Below are positions 1 to 7,227 of a stretch of 14,170 nucleotides of DNA, piece by piece (position 1 is the stretch's first letter; each line of letters opens with the position of its first letter). This DNA comes from Fusobacterium sp. (GTDB lineage Bacteria > Fusobacteriota > Fusobacteriia > Fusobacteriales > Fusobacteriaceae). The stretch is from NCBI GenBank assembly GCA_019416865.1, contig DXWL01000042.1, positions 1-14,170 on the forward strand. The letters run 5' to 3'. The position numbers were made by a program, and so were the translations under genes. The notes beneath the pieces were generated by a model, which ran no database searches, had not been told where the DNA came from, and saw nothing but the letters and a program-made list of their open reading frames with translations.

Positions 1-355
1 TAGCTTTATCAACTAATCTTTGAGCTCCCTCTATTGACATTGCAAGAGGTTTTTCAATAATTGCATTTATATTGTTTTCTAAACAATATAATCCTATCTC
101 TTCATGATAACCACTTTCAGTAGAAATTATAGCTACATCAATATTTTCTTTTTGTATCATTTCTCTATAGTCAATATATTTATTAACTGATAAATTTAAA
201 CCTGATTTATCATTATATGTTTTTTCCGTAGAATCCATTTTATCTGCTATAATATCAGAAAGAGCCACAAGAACAGCTTTATCTTTATTTCCTGCAAGTC
301 CCTCTGCTATTTTATGAGATATTCTCCCACAACCAATTATTGCAAATTTATACAT
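1..355 (-). CDS. Gfo/Idh/MocA sugar oxidoreductase, N-terminal part (runs off left edge)
   Basis: The first 118 codons of an NAD-dependent sugar oxidoreductase are present; the rest lies beyond position 1. The start opens with MYKFAIIGCGRIS, a Rossmann dinucleotide-binding turn (GCGRIS, residues 8-13). Further on come the family pattern IDVAIISTESGYHEE and an EKP motif near residues 100-102. Beside a UDP-sugar 6-dehydrogenase and a WbpE-like aminotransferase, the likely job is the WbpB/WlbA-type step: oxidising C3 of a UDP-N-acetyl-hexosaminuronic acid so that an amino group can be added. The start is ATG at 355-353 with a G-rich ribosome site (GGGGGAAAG) that overlaps the stop of the preceding glycosyltransferase. 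Codons 1-91 are almost identical to the fragment at 2763-3041. The family call is firm; the exact substrate is inferred from context. Confidence 0.85.
   Translation of the reverse strand, partial: MYKFAIIGCGRISHKIAEGLAGNKDKAVLVALSDIIADKMDSTEKTYNDKSGLNLSVNKYIDYREMIQKENIDVAIISTESGYHEEIGLYCLENNINAIIEKPLAMSIEGAQRLVDKA
83..355 (-). repeat. Direct repeat copy A (5' end of the oxidoreductase gene)
   Basis: This 273-base stretch matches 2769-3041 without gaps. By eye I count five mismatches, about 98% identity. Similarity begins exactly at the start codon and ends after codon 91. The ribosome-site sequences upstream differ between the copies. The two copies have the same orientation and are offset by 2686 bases. 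Confidence 0.95.
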
Positions 356-363
356 CTTTCCCC

Positions 364-1437
364 CTATAACTCATCAATAATTTTTCTATAATGTTCTTCT
401 GATTTATCTATAGTATAATTTTCTTTTATAAAATTTACTGCAGAACTTTTTATTTCTTGATAGTCTTTTTCTGATAAACTCATTGCCTGTTTTAAGGCTT
501 TTATTAATTCTTCTTTATTTTGTTTTATCAGAATTCCAAAAGAATTTCTTATCATTAAATGACTATCTCCTGTATCTGTTACTATACAAAATAAACCACA
601 ACTTAATGCTTCTATCAAGGATTGAGATGGATAATTTCCATCAGGCATCAATGAACAAAATATCTTTCCCTTTCTTACTATTTTTTCAACATTAAGTGTA
701 TATTTTATTTCTACATACTTCTGTAATTCATTATCTTGTATTATTTGTTCTATTTTTTCTTTTAAATTCCCATCTCCTAGTATAATTACTTTATAATCTT
801 TTAATATTATTTCATTTTTTATTGCTACAATTGCTTCTATAAACAGTAAAATTCCCTTTTCTTTTATTAATCTCCCTGAAAAAATAATATATTTTTCTTT
901 ATTTGTATCTGGATAAAATTTTTTTAAATCTGTAAAACTTCCTGGAGTTAATAAAATTTTTTTTTGAGGAAATTTATCTTTTAACAGTTTAAAATTTGTA
1001 GGATAAAGACAATCTAATTGAGAAGATAACTGTACATTATGAAGATATGAAAATTTATCCAACAGTTTTATATCATTCGTAACATTAAGCATACACCTTT
1101 TTTTTCTACTCAAAATACACGAATAAATAACTGGAATTGTCCTATAACAACAATCTGTATAGAAAACAATATTATATTTAATAAATAAAAAATGCAGTAT
1201 CACTTGTAAATTATTATGAAATACTAGTATCTTAATTTTTTTTCCTAATACAGAAATGTATTTTTTTTCAATTTTCTCCTTTGATTCTTTCGATAGAATT
1301 ATCCATGTTACTTCTATTTCTTTTTTCTCTTCTAAATTAACAAAAATTCTACTTAATCTTCTTTCTGCACCTCCAATTCCAGTTACTGGAAAAAAGAGAG
1401 CTATTTTTTTCTTGTTATTCTTGATTTTTTTTCCCAT
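364..1437 (-). CDS. GT4-type glycosyltransferase
   Basis: A 357-residue cytoplasmic or peripheral-membrane glycosyltransferase of the GT-B fold, GT4 family, expected to add a sugar from a nucleotide donor to the lipid-linked repeat unit. The N-terminal acceptor domain has GIGGAERRL (residues 20-28). The C-terminal donor domain begins around IIFSGRLIKEKG (184-195), followed by VIILGDGNLKEKI, and the nucleotide-sugar site includes SQSLIEALSCG (271-281). The usual E-x7-E pair appears as N268...E276, so the first Glu is replaced. The ATG at 1437-1435 overlaps the stop of the upstream polymerase gene by one base (TAATG), with AAAGG as ribosome site, so translation is probably coupled. The sequence is conspicuously T-rich on the plus strand, even for this window. 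Donor and acceptor cannot be told from sequence. Confidence 0.85.
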   Translation of the reverse strand: MGKKIKNNKKKIALFFPVTGIGGAERRLSRIFVNLEEKKEIEVTWIILSKESKEKIEKKYISVLGKKIKILVFHNNLQVILHFLFIKYNIVFYTDCCYRTIPVIYSCILSRKKRCMLNVTNDIKLLDKFSYLHNVQLSSQLDCLYPTNFKLLKDKFPQKKILLTPGSFTDLKKFYPDTNKEKYIIFSGRLIKEKGILLFIEAIVAIKNEIILKDYKVIILGDGNLKEKIEQIIQDNELQKYVEIKYTLNVEKIVRKGKIFCSLMPDGNYPSQSLIEALSCGLFCIVTDTGDSHLMIRNSFGILIKQNKEELIKALKQAMSLSEKDYQEIKSSAVNFIKENYTIDKSEEHYRKIIDEL

Positions 1438-2672
1438 TAAAAATACCTTTCCTTTTTTAAAATTTCTTTAGAAATAAATAATAATACCATTGAAAAAAAA
1501 ATGTACTCATTGCTTACTAAATTTCCACTTACCAATCCATTAATAATTGAAAATATAAAAATATATATAGGAAATAAAAATATTTTTTTAGCTTTTATTT
1601 TTTTATTAATATATACTTTATAAAAATTAATACTCAAAACAGAAAATAAAATTCCTATAAAAGATAGCCCTATTAAACCCAATTCAACCATAATTTCTAA
1701 AATTATATTATGTGGATATTTTAAAATTGGATTTAAAAATTTATAACCTCCTAAGCCTATACCCATAACTGGAGTTGAAATAAAACTTTTTAGTCCTATA
1801 ATTAATGCTTCTATTCTTGAACTAACATTTTTATCACTATAATTAAATATTCTAAAAAAAATTATTTCTATATCTTTATAAAAATATATTAATAAAATAA
1901 TTAATAAAAATATAATTGGAATGATTACTATTAGATTACTTTTAATCTTTTTCCTTTCTTGTATACATATTAGGATTAATATTACTATTAAAGACAGTAT
2001 TGGTCCTCTTGATATAGATAATAAAGAAAATATGCATAAGAGAACCATTTTTAAATATTTTTTTTTGCTTGGATTTACAAAAAGTAAAACAATACTTGCT
2101 ATAATTCCTAATACCATTCTACGCCCAAACCAAATCGATACACTTAAAGATGTTCCTAAAAATTGTATCTTTTGAGCTTCAGTCGTTCCTAATCTTGCTG
2201 TAAACTTTCCTGTATCTATATATATACATATTATAGTTATCAATCCTGTTATAATGGCTAAATTTACTAACGATTCTAACATATTTATGTAATCTATTTT
2301 ATTTTTTATTATAATATCTGAAAAAAATAAAATTGGAAAACTGACTATAAAAAAAGATATAAATTTTTCTTGACCATATAACTTATCCAAGCTATATTGT
2401 ATAGATAGATAAATATATAGTAAAAATAAAAAATATATGCTATATAGCTTTAAAGCATTATATATTTTTATTTTTTGTTTAAAAATTAGCACTACTCCAA
2501 CTAATCCAAAATATATTGCAAATGAAAAAATTTCATTTTCAATTAAACTATATTTTTGCATTAACTTTAATATAATATGACCTTCTAAAAACAGAGAAAT
2601 AATATACTCTTTTTTTAAATTCGCTATTAAAAATAATATTAAAATTATTAAAATATAAATACCTTGTTTCAT
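1437..2672 (-). CDS. wzy: Wzy-type O-antigen/capsule polymerase (O-antigen ligase superfamily)
   Basis: A 411-residue integral membrane protein with about eleven hydrophobic segments (roughly 4-17, 48-64, 76-90, 104-119, 134-151, 184-199, 207-236, 247-265, 330-350, 365-380, 390-401). The family's hallmarks are visible: SRGP at 221-224 after a membrane helix, and the large outer loop ending in PVMGIGLGGY...YPHNIILEIMVELGLIG (301-335), like the G-x-G...HN...E-x-G signature of Wzy/WaaL proteins. It would join undecaprenyl-linked repeat units at the outer face of the inner membrane. It is the only polymerase candidate in the window. WaaL ligase is the alternative, but a place inside a repeat-unit cassette favours Wzy. 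The nearest ribosome-like site (GAAAGG) is about 16 bases from the ATG, which is rather far. It lies between the two copies of the 273-bp repeat. Confidence 0.85.
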   Translation of the reverse strand: MKQGIYILIILILFLIANLKKEYIISLFLEGHIILKLMQKYSLIENEIFSFAIYFGLVGVVLIFKQKIKIYNALKLYSIYFLFLLYIYLSIQYSLDKLYGQEKFISFFIVSFPILFFSDIIIKNKIDYINMLESLVNLAIITGLITIICIYIDTGKFTARLGTTEAQKIQFLGTSLSVSIWFGRRMVLGIIASIVLLFVNPSKKKYLKMVLLCIFSLLSISRGPILSLIVILILICIQERKKIKSNLIVIIPIIFLLIILLIYFYKDIEIIFFRIFNYSDKNVSSRIEALIIGLKSFISTPVMGIGLGGYKFLNPILKYPHNIILEIMVELGLIGLSFIGILFSVLSINFYKVYINKKIKAKKIFLFPIYIFIFSIINGLVSGNLVSNEYIFFSMVLLFISKEILKKERYF

Positions 2673-2768
2673 TTTATAATTATTTATACCTTTCTTAATT
2701 TATTAGCTTTTTAATTAATGCTTAATTACTCTTCAATAAATGTTTTAAAATTTTTAAATACTTTATAG
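2673..2768 (-). other. Non-coding junction between oxidoreductase remnant and wzy
   Basis: A nearly pure A+T stretch separating the truncated oxidoreductase from wzy. No complete gene, convincing terminator or promoter is visible. Reading on the minus strand from the end of the repeat, one frame gives a short open tail (YKVFKNFKTFIEE, then TAA at 2728-2726). This could be the 3' end of a lost gene that once preceded wzy, but an open run this short may be chance. Confidence 0.5.
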
Positions 2769-3041
2769 ACAATATAATCCTATTTCTTCATGATAACCAC
2801 TTTCAGTAGAAATTATAGCTACATCAATATTTTCTTTTTGTATCATTTCTCTATAGTCAATATATTTATTAACTGATAAATTTAAACCTGATTTATCATT
2901 ATATGTTTTTTCCGTAGAATCCATTTTATCTGCTATAATATCAGAAAGAGCCACAAGAACAGCTTTATCTTTATTTCCTACAAGTCCTTCTGCTATTTTA
3001 TGAGATATTCTTCCACAACCAATTATTGCAAATTTGTACAT
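2763..3041 (-). pseudogene. Truncated duplicate of the Gfo/Idh/MocA oxidoreductase gene
   Basis: A 92-codon fragment that ends at TAA directly after ...GLYCL, where the other copy (1-355) continues into ENNINAIIEKP. It keeps only most of the Rossmann domain and lacks the EKP motif and the whole C-terminal catalytic domain, so an active enzyme is not expected. Its start is well formed: ATG at 3041-3039 with AGGTGAT overlapping the stop of the MaoC gene, which suggests this was the original, coupled position of the oxidoreductase gene. Compared with copy A there is one amino-acid change (Val for Ala at residue 21) and four silent changes. I infer a remnant left when the wzy-glycosyltransferase cassette arrived. 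Confidence 0.9.
2769..3041 (-). repeat. Direct repeat copy B (5' end of the oxidoreductase gene)
   Basis: Partner of 83-355, same orientation, no gaps, about five mismatches in 273 bases. Recombination between the copies would remove 2686 bases carrying wzy and the glycosyltransferase and rebuild one intact oxidoreductase gene directly behind the MaoC gene. Confidence 0.95.
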
Positions 3042-3051
3042 TTCTAATCAC

Positions 3052-3456
3052 CTATTTTTTTAATATTTTTGCTTGACCTTTCAAAATTATTTCATCTTTT
3101 TGATTTTTACATATTGTAGATAGAACAACTATATTTTTTTCATTATGTAACTCTATTACTTCTGCCATTGCTGTTATAGTATCATTTATAAAAACAGGCT
3201 TAATAAATTTTAAAGATTGTTCAAGATAAATACTTCCCTCTCCTGGTAACTTAGTTCCTAAAACTGCTGAAATTAGTCCAGCAGAAAGCATTCCATGTGC
3301 TATTCTTTTTTTAAAAAAAGTTTTTGCTGCATAGTTTTCATTAATATGAACAGGATTTATATCTAAAGAAATACCTGAATAAAGAATTATGTCTGTTTCT
3401 GTTATTGTTTTTGTAATAGAGTCCTGCATTCCTATTCTTAGATCTCTATAGTCCAT
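3052..3456 (-). CDS. MaoC-like (R)-specific enoyl-CoA hydratase
   Basis: A 134-residue single hot-dog domain protein. The hydratase-2 motif is plain: SLDINPVHINENYA with the catalytic pair D32 and H37, followed by KRIAHGMLSAGLIS (50-63). Small MaoC/PhaJ enzymes interconvert trans-2-enoyl-CoA and (R)-3-hydroxyacyl-CoA in the cytoplasm. Placed straight after two LpxD-like acyltransferase genes, it probably supplies a short (R)-3-hydroxyacyl donor, such as 3-hydroxybutyryl-CoA, for sugar N-acylation; that role is inferred. I chose the ATG at 3456-3454 over the in-frame ATG at 3468 because the earlier one is part of a GATGAGG ribosome site six bases before the second. The gene overlaps the end of the upstream acyltransferase gene by 11 bases. 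Confidence 0.85.
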   Translation of the reverse strand: MDYRDLRIGMQDSITKTITETDIILYSGISLDINPVHINENYAAKTFFKKRIAHGMLSAGLISAVLGTKLPGEGSIYLEQSLKFIKPVFINDTITAMAEVIELHNEKNIVVLSTICKNQKDEIILKGQAKILKK

Positions 3457-4360
3457 TTTTAACCTCATCTAATAAATATTTTAAGACTTTTAAATATTTT
3501 TTATGCTCTGTTGCAAAATTTCCACTTACATGTTCGCTTTCTTTAATATTCTTAGTAACAACTGCACCCATATTGGCTCTTCCATTATTTTTAATTTCTA
3601 AACCATTACGAATTACACTTCCAGGACCAAAATAGCAATTATCTCCTGCTTTAACTCTTCCTGTGATTGTTACATTAGCACATATTAAAGTGTTCTTTCC
3701 TATTTCGACATCATGTTCTATGATACTTCCATAAGAAATTTTAGTATTTTCTTTTATAACTGTATCTCTATATATTCCTCTTTCAATGGAGTTATTTCCT
3801 AATAATTCCACATTTTCTTCTAGAATAACTCTTCCACCTGCATAAATTTTATTGAAGTTATTGAAACTAAAGCTTTCTCCACCTATAATACAATTAGCTC
3901 CAATCTTGCAATTTTTCTTTATAACTGTATTTGAGCAAATAATTGTATTAGCTCCTATTTCAACACCATCTTCAATAATTATATTCTTATCTTCTACTAC
4001 CGCTGTTGGATGTATTTTAGCTTTATCTGAAATAATATTAGAAAAATTTTTAAAATAAAATTCTGTTTCTTTTACTAAGTAATTTTGAATTTTAAAAAAT
4101 GTATCTTTTGGATTTTCTGAAATTATTATTCCAATTTTATTATTTTTTAAATACTCATCTTTTAATTTTTCGTAAATTTCTTCCGTGCAAATAAGGCATG
4201 AAATATCTTTATTAGAATAAAGAATATCTAAAAATTTAGAATTATTTATAAAAGATAATACTTTTTTATCAGGATGATTTTCTGATAATGGAGCAAGAGT
4301 ATCAAAAATATTATTTATTTTAATTCTATTTCTCAATAAATTAATATTTAATAATTCCAT
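3446..4360 (-). CDS. LpxD-like sugar N-acyltransferase (second of a tandem pair)
   Basis: A 304-residue left-handed beta-helix acyltransferase. Residues 1-105 resemble the LpxD N-terminal uridine-binding-type domain (IIISENPKDTFFK, 78-90). Hexapeptide turns run from about 115 to 270 (IHPTAVVEDKNIIIEDGVEIGANT and onward), and a helical tail closes the protein. The likely catalytic base is H216 in SIIEHDVEIG. The usual LpxD G-F-G-F acyl-chain segment reads GGESFSFNNFNKIYAGG here. Family enzymes move an acyl group onto the amine of a UDP-amino sugar; the locus points to a polysaccharide precursor and not lipid A. The gene begins one base after the stop of its neighbour (TAAATG) with AGGAG as ribosome site, and is probably co-translated with it. 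Substrate and acyl length are not readable from sequence. Confidence 0.8.
   Translation of the reverse strand: MELLNINLLRNRIKINNIFDTLAPLSENHPDKKVLSFINNSKFLDILYSNKDISCLICTEEIYEKLKDEYLKNNKIGIIISENPKDTFFKIQNYLVKETEFYFKNFSNIISDKAKIHPTAVVEDKNIIIEDGVEIGANTIICSNTVIKKNCKIGANCIIGGESFSFNNFNKIYAGGRVILEENVELLGNNSIERGIYRDTVIKENTKISYGSIIEHDVEIGKNTLICANVTITGRVKAGDNCYFGPGSVIRNGLEIKNNGRANMGAVVTKNIKESEHVSGNFATEHKKYLKVLKYLLDEVKNGL
3463..3469 (-). promoter_or_regulatory. Ribosome site that decides the MaoC start
   Basis: GATGAGG lies six bases before the ATG at 3456. It contains the alternative upstream ATG (3468-3466), which has no good ribosome site of its own. The site lies inside the end of the preceding coding region, so translational coupling is likely. 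Confidence 0.7.
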
Positions 4361-5299
4361 TTATTTTTTCTCCTGTAATAATTCTTCTCTTATTTTAGAA
4401 AACTTTTTAATATTTTCTAAAGTATCTGCTTTTTCATTTGTTAAAATCTGATTGTCTTCTACATCTTTTAATACTCTAGCAGACATTCCTAAAGTAACAT
4501 TATTTCCTATTTTCAAACTATTTTTTATAACACTATTTGGAGCTATCCAACAACTATTACCTATTTTTACGCTTCCACTAATAGTTACACCTGCTGTTAT
4601 AATAGTATTATTTCCTACATAATCATTATGACCTATGTGAACATGATCATCGGTTTTTACATATCCTTCTACAATTGTAGGCTCAATTGTTCCAGAGCAA
4701 ACTGTATTCAATGCTCCTATTTCAACATTATCTTTTATTACTACTCCACCGATATGAGGAATTCTAAAATTATTTCCTAATTCATCTTTATCTATTCCAA
4801 ATCCTTCTCCACCAATTACAGAATTTTCTCTTATATAACAATTTTTTCCTATAGAAACATTATTTCCTATTTTAGTTCCAGATTTTATTATAGTTCCTTC
4901 TTCTATAGAAACATTATTTCCAATCATAACAAATGGTTCTATTATCACATTATCTTTACACTTAAAATTTTCACCATAATAATATCCATCTTTAAAGAAA
5001 GTTTTTATTTCTTTTTTATTTTCCTCTAAAATACTTGTCAATAATTTTGCATATAAATATCTAGGATTTTCAGAGTAAATTATTAAATTATTATTTCTTA
5101 AATTTTCTCCATTTAATCCTTTTTTCAAAATAATAATACTTTCTTTTACATCTTTTAACCTTTCAACTAATTCTTGATTTTCTTTTTTTAGAAAAATTAT
5201 TGAGTTATTTTGAGGGTTATTTATAGTTGAAACATTATAAATAAAAAATTTATAATTACCATCTAATTTACTTACATAATATTTAAATTTTCTTTCCAT
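4361..5299 (-). CDS. LpxD-like sugar N-acyltransferase (first of a tandem pair)
   Basis: A 312-residue protein with an LpxD-like N-terminal domain (LIIYSENPRYLYAKLL, 72-87) and a beta-helix from about 115 to 285. It resembles LpxD more closely than its neighbour: GGEGFGIDKDELGNNFRIPH (163-182) and GGVVIKDNVEIGALNT match the LpxD core, and H224 in DHVHIGHNDYVG sits where the LpxD catalytic His is found. The likely role is acyl transfer to an amino group of a UDP-sugar in the cytoplasm. A housekeeping lipid-A LpxD would usually lie with lpxA/lpxC/fabZ, so a polysaccharide role fits better. The start overlaps the end of the deacetylase-like gene by 17 bases; a strong AAGGAGG lies 12 bases before the ATG, slightly longer than ideal. 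Confidence 0.8.
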   Translation of the reverse strand: MERKFKYYVSKLDGNYKFFIYNVSTINNPQNNSIIFLKKENQELVERLKDVKESIIILKKGLNGENLRNNNLIIYSENPRYLYAKLLTSILEENKKEIKTFFKDGYYYGENFKCKDNVIIEPFVMIGNNVSIEEGTIIKSGTKIGNNVSIGKNCYIRENSVIGGEGFGIDKDELGNNFRIPHIGGVVIKDNVEIGALNTVCSGTIEPTIVEGYVKTDDHVHIGHNDYVGNNTIITAGVTISGSVKIGNSCWIAPNSVIKNSLKIGNNVTLGMSARVLKDVEDNQILTNEKADTLENIKKFSKIREELLQEKK

Positions 5300-6029
5300 A
5301 ATTTTTTATTTCCTCCTTGGAAATAACACTTTCTAAATCTTTTAAGTTATCATCAAGAGCATAGTATCTGTCTATAATTGAATTTTCTAAAAATTTTTTC
5401 AATTTATTTTTCATTGTATCTTCTTTATCTTCATACCAAAATGGATGAGTTAAAATATGTAGCTTTTCATATTTATTGCTATTTATTATTTCTTTAATAT
5501 TTTCTCTCCAATTCATTCTTGAATCTGAAACATATTTAAAATTCTCAAAAAATTCTTTTTGATATGAATTAATCATTTCTGGAATTTCCAAATTCATCTC
5601 AAGAAACTTTTTAGAAGGTCTATGCATTGAAACTATTTCTATCTTTTCTCCAATGATTTTTGATAAAATATCAGCTTCATTTTTAACATATTCAATTAAA
5701 TCTTCTTTTGTTTCAACTTGATACTTTTGCTCATCAAAATGTAAACCTATAATTCCACCTAAACTAATTATTTTTTTTATTATTTCAATAGATTTCTTAG
5801 AAGCTATATTATAAAAATCCGTACTTAATAAAACAAAATATATTGCTGAAATATTTAATTCACTTTCTAATTCAGCCATTTCTAAAGCTTTTTCTAAAGA
5901 AAAATCCACATCATGTCTTAAAATTGCAGCTTTTTCTTTTGCTTTGTAATTTTTATAATCCACTATTTCATAATTATTTTCTTTTAAGTTTAGAATCATA
6001 TTTTTGTATGCTTCATATGTAAATTTCAT
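5283..6029 (-). CDS. Polysaccharide deacetylase-like protein (NodB/CE4-related)
   Basis: A 248-residue protein without a signal peptide, so probably cytoplasmic. It has a degenerate NodB-type pattern: ILRHDVDFS (H39, D40, D42) as the metal/acid motif, IIGLHFDEQ (H97), SMHRPS (H136) and ILTHPFWY (H195) as the terminal histidine motif. Such proteins are common in O-antigen and capsule loci, where they are thought to remove N-acetyl groups from sugar precursors, but few have been tested. Its place between the aminotransferase and two acyltransferases suggests it could free an amino group for re-acylation; this is inference. ATG at 6029 has TAGGT nine bases upstream, overlapping the stop of the aminotransferase gene. 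Family confidence is good, function confidence low. Confidence 0.7.
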   Translation of the reverse strand: MKFTYEAYKNMILNLKENNYEIVDYKNYKAKEKAAILRHDVDFSLEKALEMAELESELNISAIYFVLLSTDFYNIASKKSIEIIKKIISLGGIIGLHFDEQKYQVETKEDLIEYVKNEADILSKIIGEKIEIVSMHRPSKKFLEMNLEIPEMINSYQKEFFENFKYVSDSRMNWRENIKEIINSNKYEKLHILTHPFWYEDKEDTMKNKLKKFLENSIIDRYYALDDNLKDLESVISKEEIKNYGKKI

Positions 6030-6038
6030 AAGTTTTAC

Positions 6039-7220
6039 CTACTTTTTTAAAATATTTAATATATATTCTTTCTCTTCTTCTGTTAATTCTGGATCTACTG
6101 GTATTGCAAAGGTTCTTTTTGAAAGATATTCTGCATTTGGTAAATCTCCTTCTTTATAACCTAATTCTGTATAAACTTTTTGTAAATGAAGAGGTACTGG
6201 ATAATAAACTCCATATCCTATTCCATTTTCTGAAAGTTTTTTAGTTATTTCTTCTCTGTTTTCACTTTGAAGGATATACATATGGTAAACATTTTTGTTT
6301 CTTGTGTCTAAATCCATTAATCTAAATTCAGAATCTTTTAAATTACTATCAAAATATTCTGCATTTATTATTCTTTTATTATTCCATTCATCTAAATAAT
6401 CTAATTTAATATTTAATATTCCAGCATGAAGTTCATCAAGTCTTGAGTTATGTCCTATTAAATAGTTATAGTATTTTTTAGGATTGTAAACTGTATCATC
6501 TGCATTTTTATCTTCTTGTACTTCTTCATGAATGTCGTTTAGAAGATTAAATGCTTTTTCTCCATTTTCTCCGCTTCCATGTGCTTTTATTGCTCTACAG
6601 ATAGTAGCTAATTCATCACTATTTGTAGTGATAAGCCCTCCATCTCCATAAGTTCCAAGATTTTTTGTTGGGAAGAATGAGAAACAAGCTATATCTCCAA
6701 TTCCTCCAACCTTTATTCCTTTATACTCTGCTCCAATAGCTTGACAAGCATCTTCTATTACATAAAGATTATGTTTTTTAGCAATTTCATTTATTTCATC
6801 CATATCAGCAGGAGTTCCAAATATATGAACTGGCATTATAGCTTTTGTTCTTTCTGTTATAGCTGCTTCTATTTTTTTAGGATCAATATTAAAGTCATTT
6901 ATTTTTACATCAACAAATACTGGTTTTGCACCAACCACAGAAATTGCTTCTGCTGTTGCAAAGAAAGTAAATGGAGTAGTAATAACTTCATCTCCTTCTT
7001 TTATTCCAAGAGCTTTTAATGTTATTACAAGAGCATCAGTACCATTTGCAACACCTATTGCATGTTTTACATTTAAATATTCACATAATCTTTTTTCAAA
7101 TTTCTTAGTATAAGGACCATTTATATATGCTCCGCTTTCAAGTATTTCAGAAATTGTTCTTTCCACATCATTTTTTAAATATTTATATTGTCTTTTTAAA
7201 TTAAGTAATGGAATATTCAT
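6039..7220 (-). CDS. DegT/DnrJ/EryC1/StrS aminotransferase, WbpE-like
   Basis: A 393-residue PLP-dependent sugar aminotransferase. Key features are VANGTDAL (58-65), the cofactor-binding Asp in YVIEDACQAIG (D157) and the Schiff-base Lys in SFFPTKNLGTYGDGG (K186). A stretch of about 40 residues after HGSGENGEKAF, before KYYNYLIGHNSRLDELHAG, is longer than in the best-known WbpE. The likely reaction is transfer of an amino group to the 3-keto position of a UDP-2-acetamido-hexuronic sugar, after the 6-dehydrogenase and the oxidoreductase encoded nearby. I start it at 7220 and not at the in-frame ATG at 7244: AAGGAG lies seven bases before 7220, and homology begins with MNIPLLNLKRQY. The 3-amino specificity rests on gene context. 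Confidence 0.85.
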   Translation of the reverse strand: MNIPLLNLKRQYKYLKNDVERTISEILESGAYINGPYTKKFEKRLCEYLNVKHAIGVANGTDALVITLKALGIKEGDEVITTPFTFFATAEAISVVGAKPVFVDVKINDFNIDPKKIEAAITERTKAIMPVHIFGTPADMDEINEIAKKHNLYVIEDACQAIGAEYKGIKVGGIGDIACFSFFPTKNLGTYGDGGLITTNSDELATICRAIKAHGSGENGEKAFNLLNDIHEEVQEDKNADDTVYNPKKYYNYLIGHNSRLDELHAGILNIKLDYLDEWNNKRIINAEYFDSNLKDSEFRLMDLDTRNKNVYHMYILQSENREEITKKLSENGIGYGVYYPVPLHLQKVYTELGYKEGDLPNAEYLSKRTFAIPVDPELTEEEKEYILNILKK

Positions 7221-7227
7221 TTTAATT

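Noticed and set aside
3700..5000. Many similar short motifs suggesting a DNA repeat array
   Set aside because: They encode the hexapeptide turns of beta-helix acyltransferases; the spacing follows codons and the DNA is not a true repeat or CRISPR array.
4361..5299. Housekeeping lpxD of lipid A synthesis
   Set aside because: It lies in a polysaccharide locus, is paired with a second diverged copy and is not beside lpxA, lpxC or fabZ.
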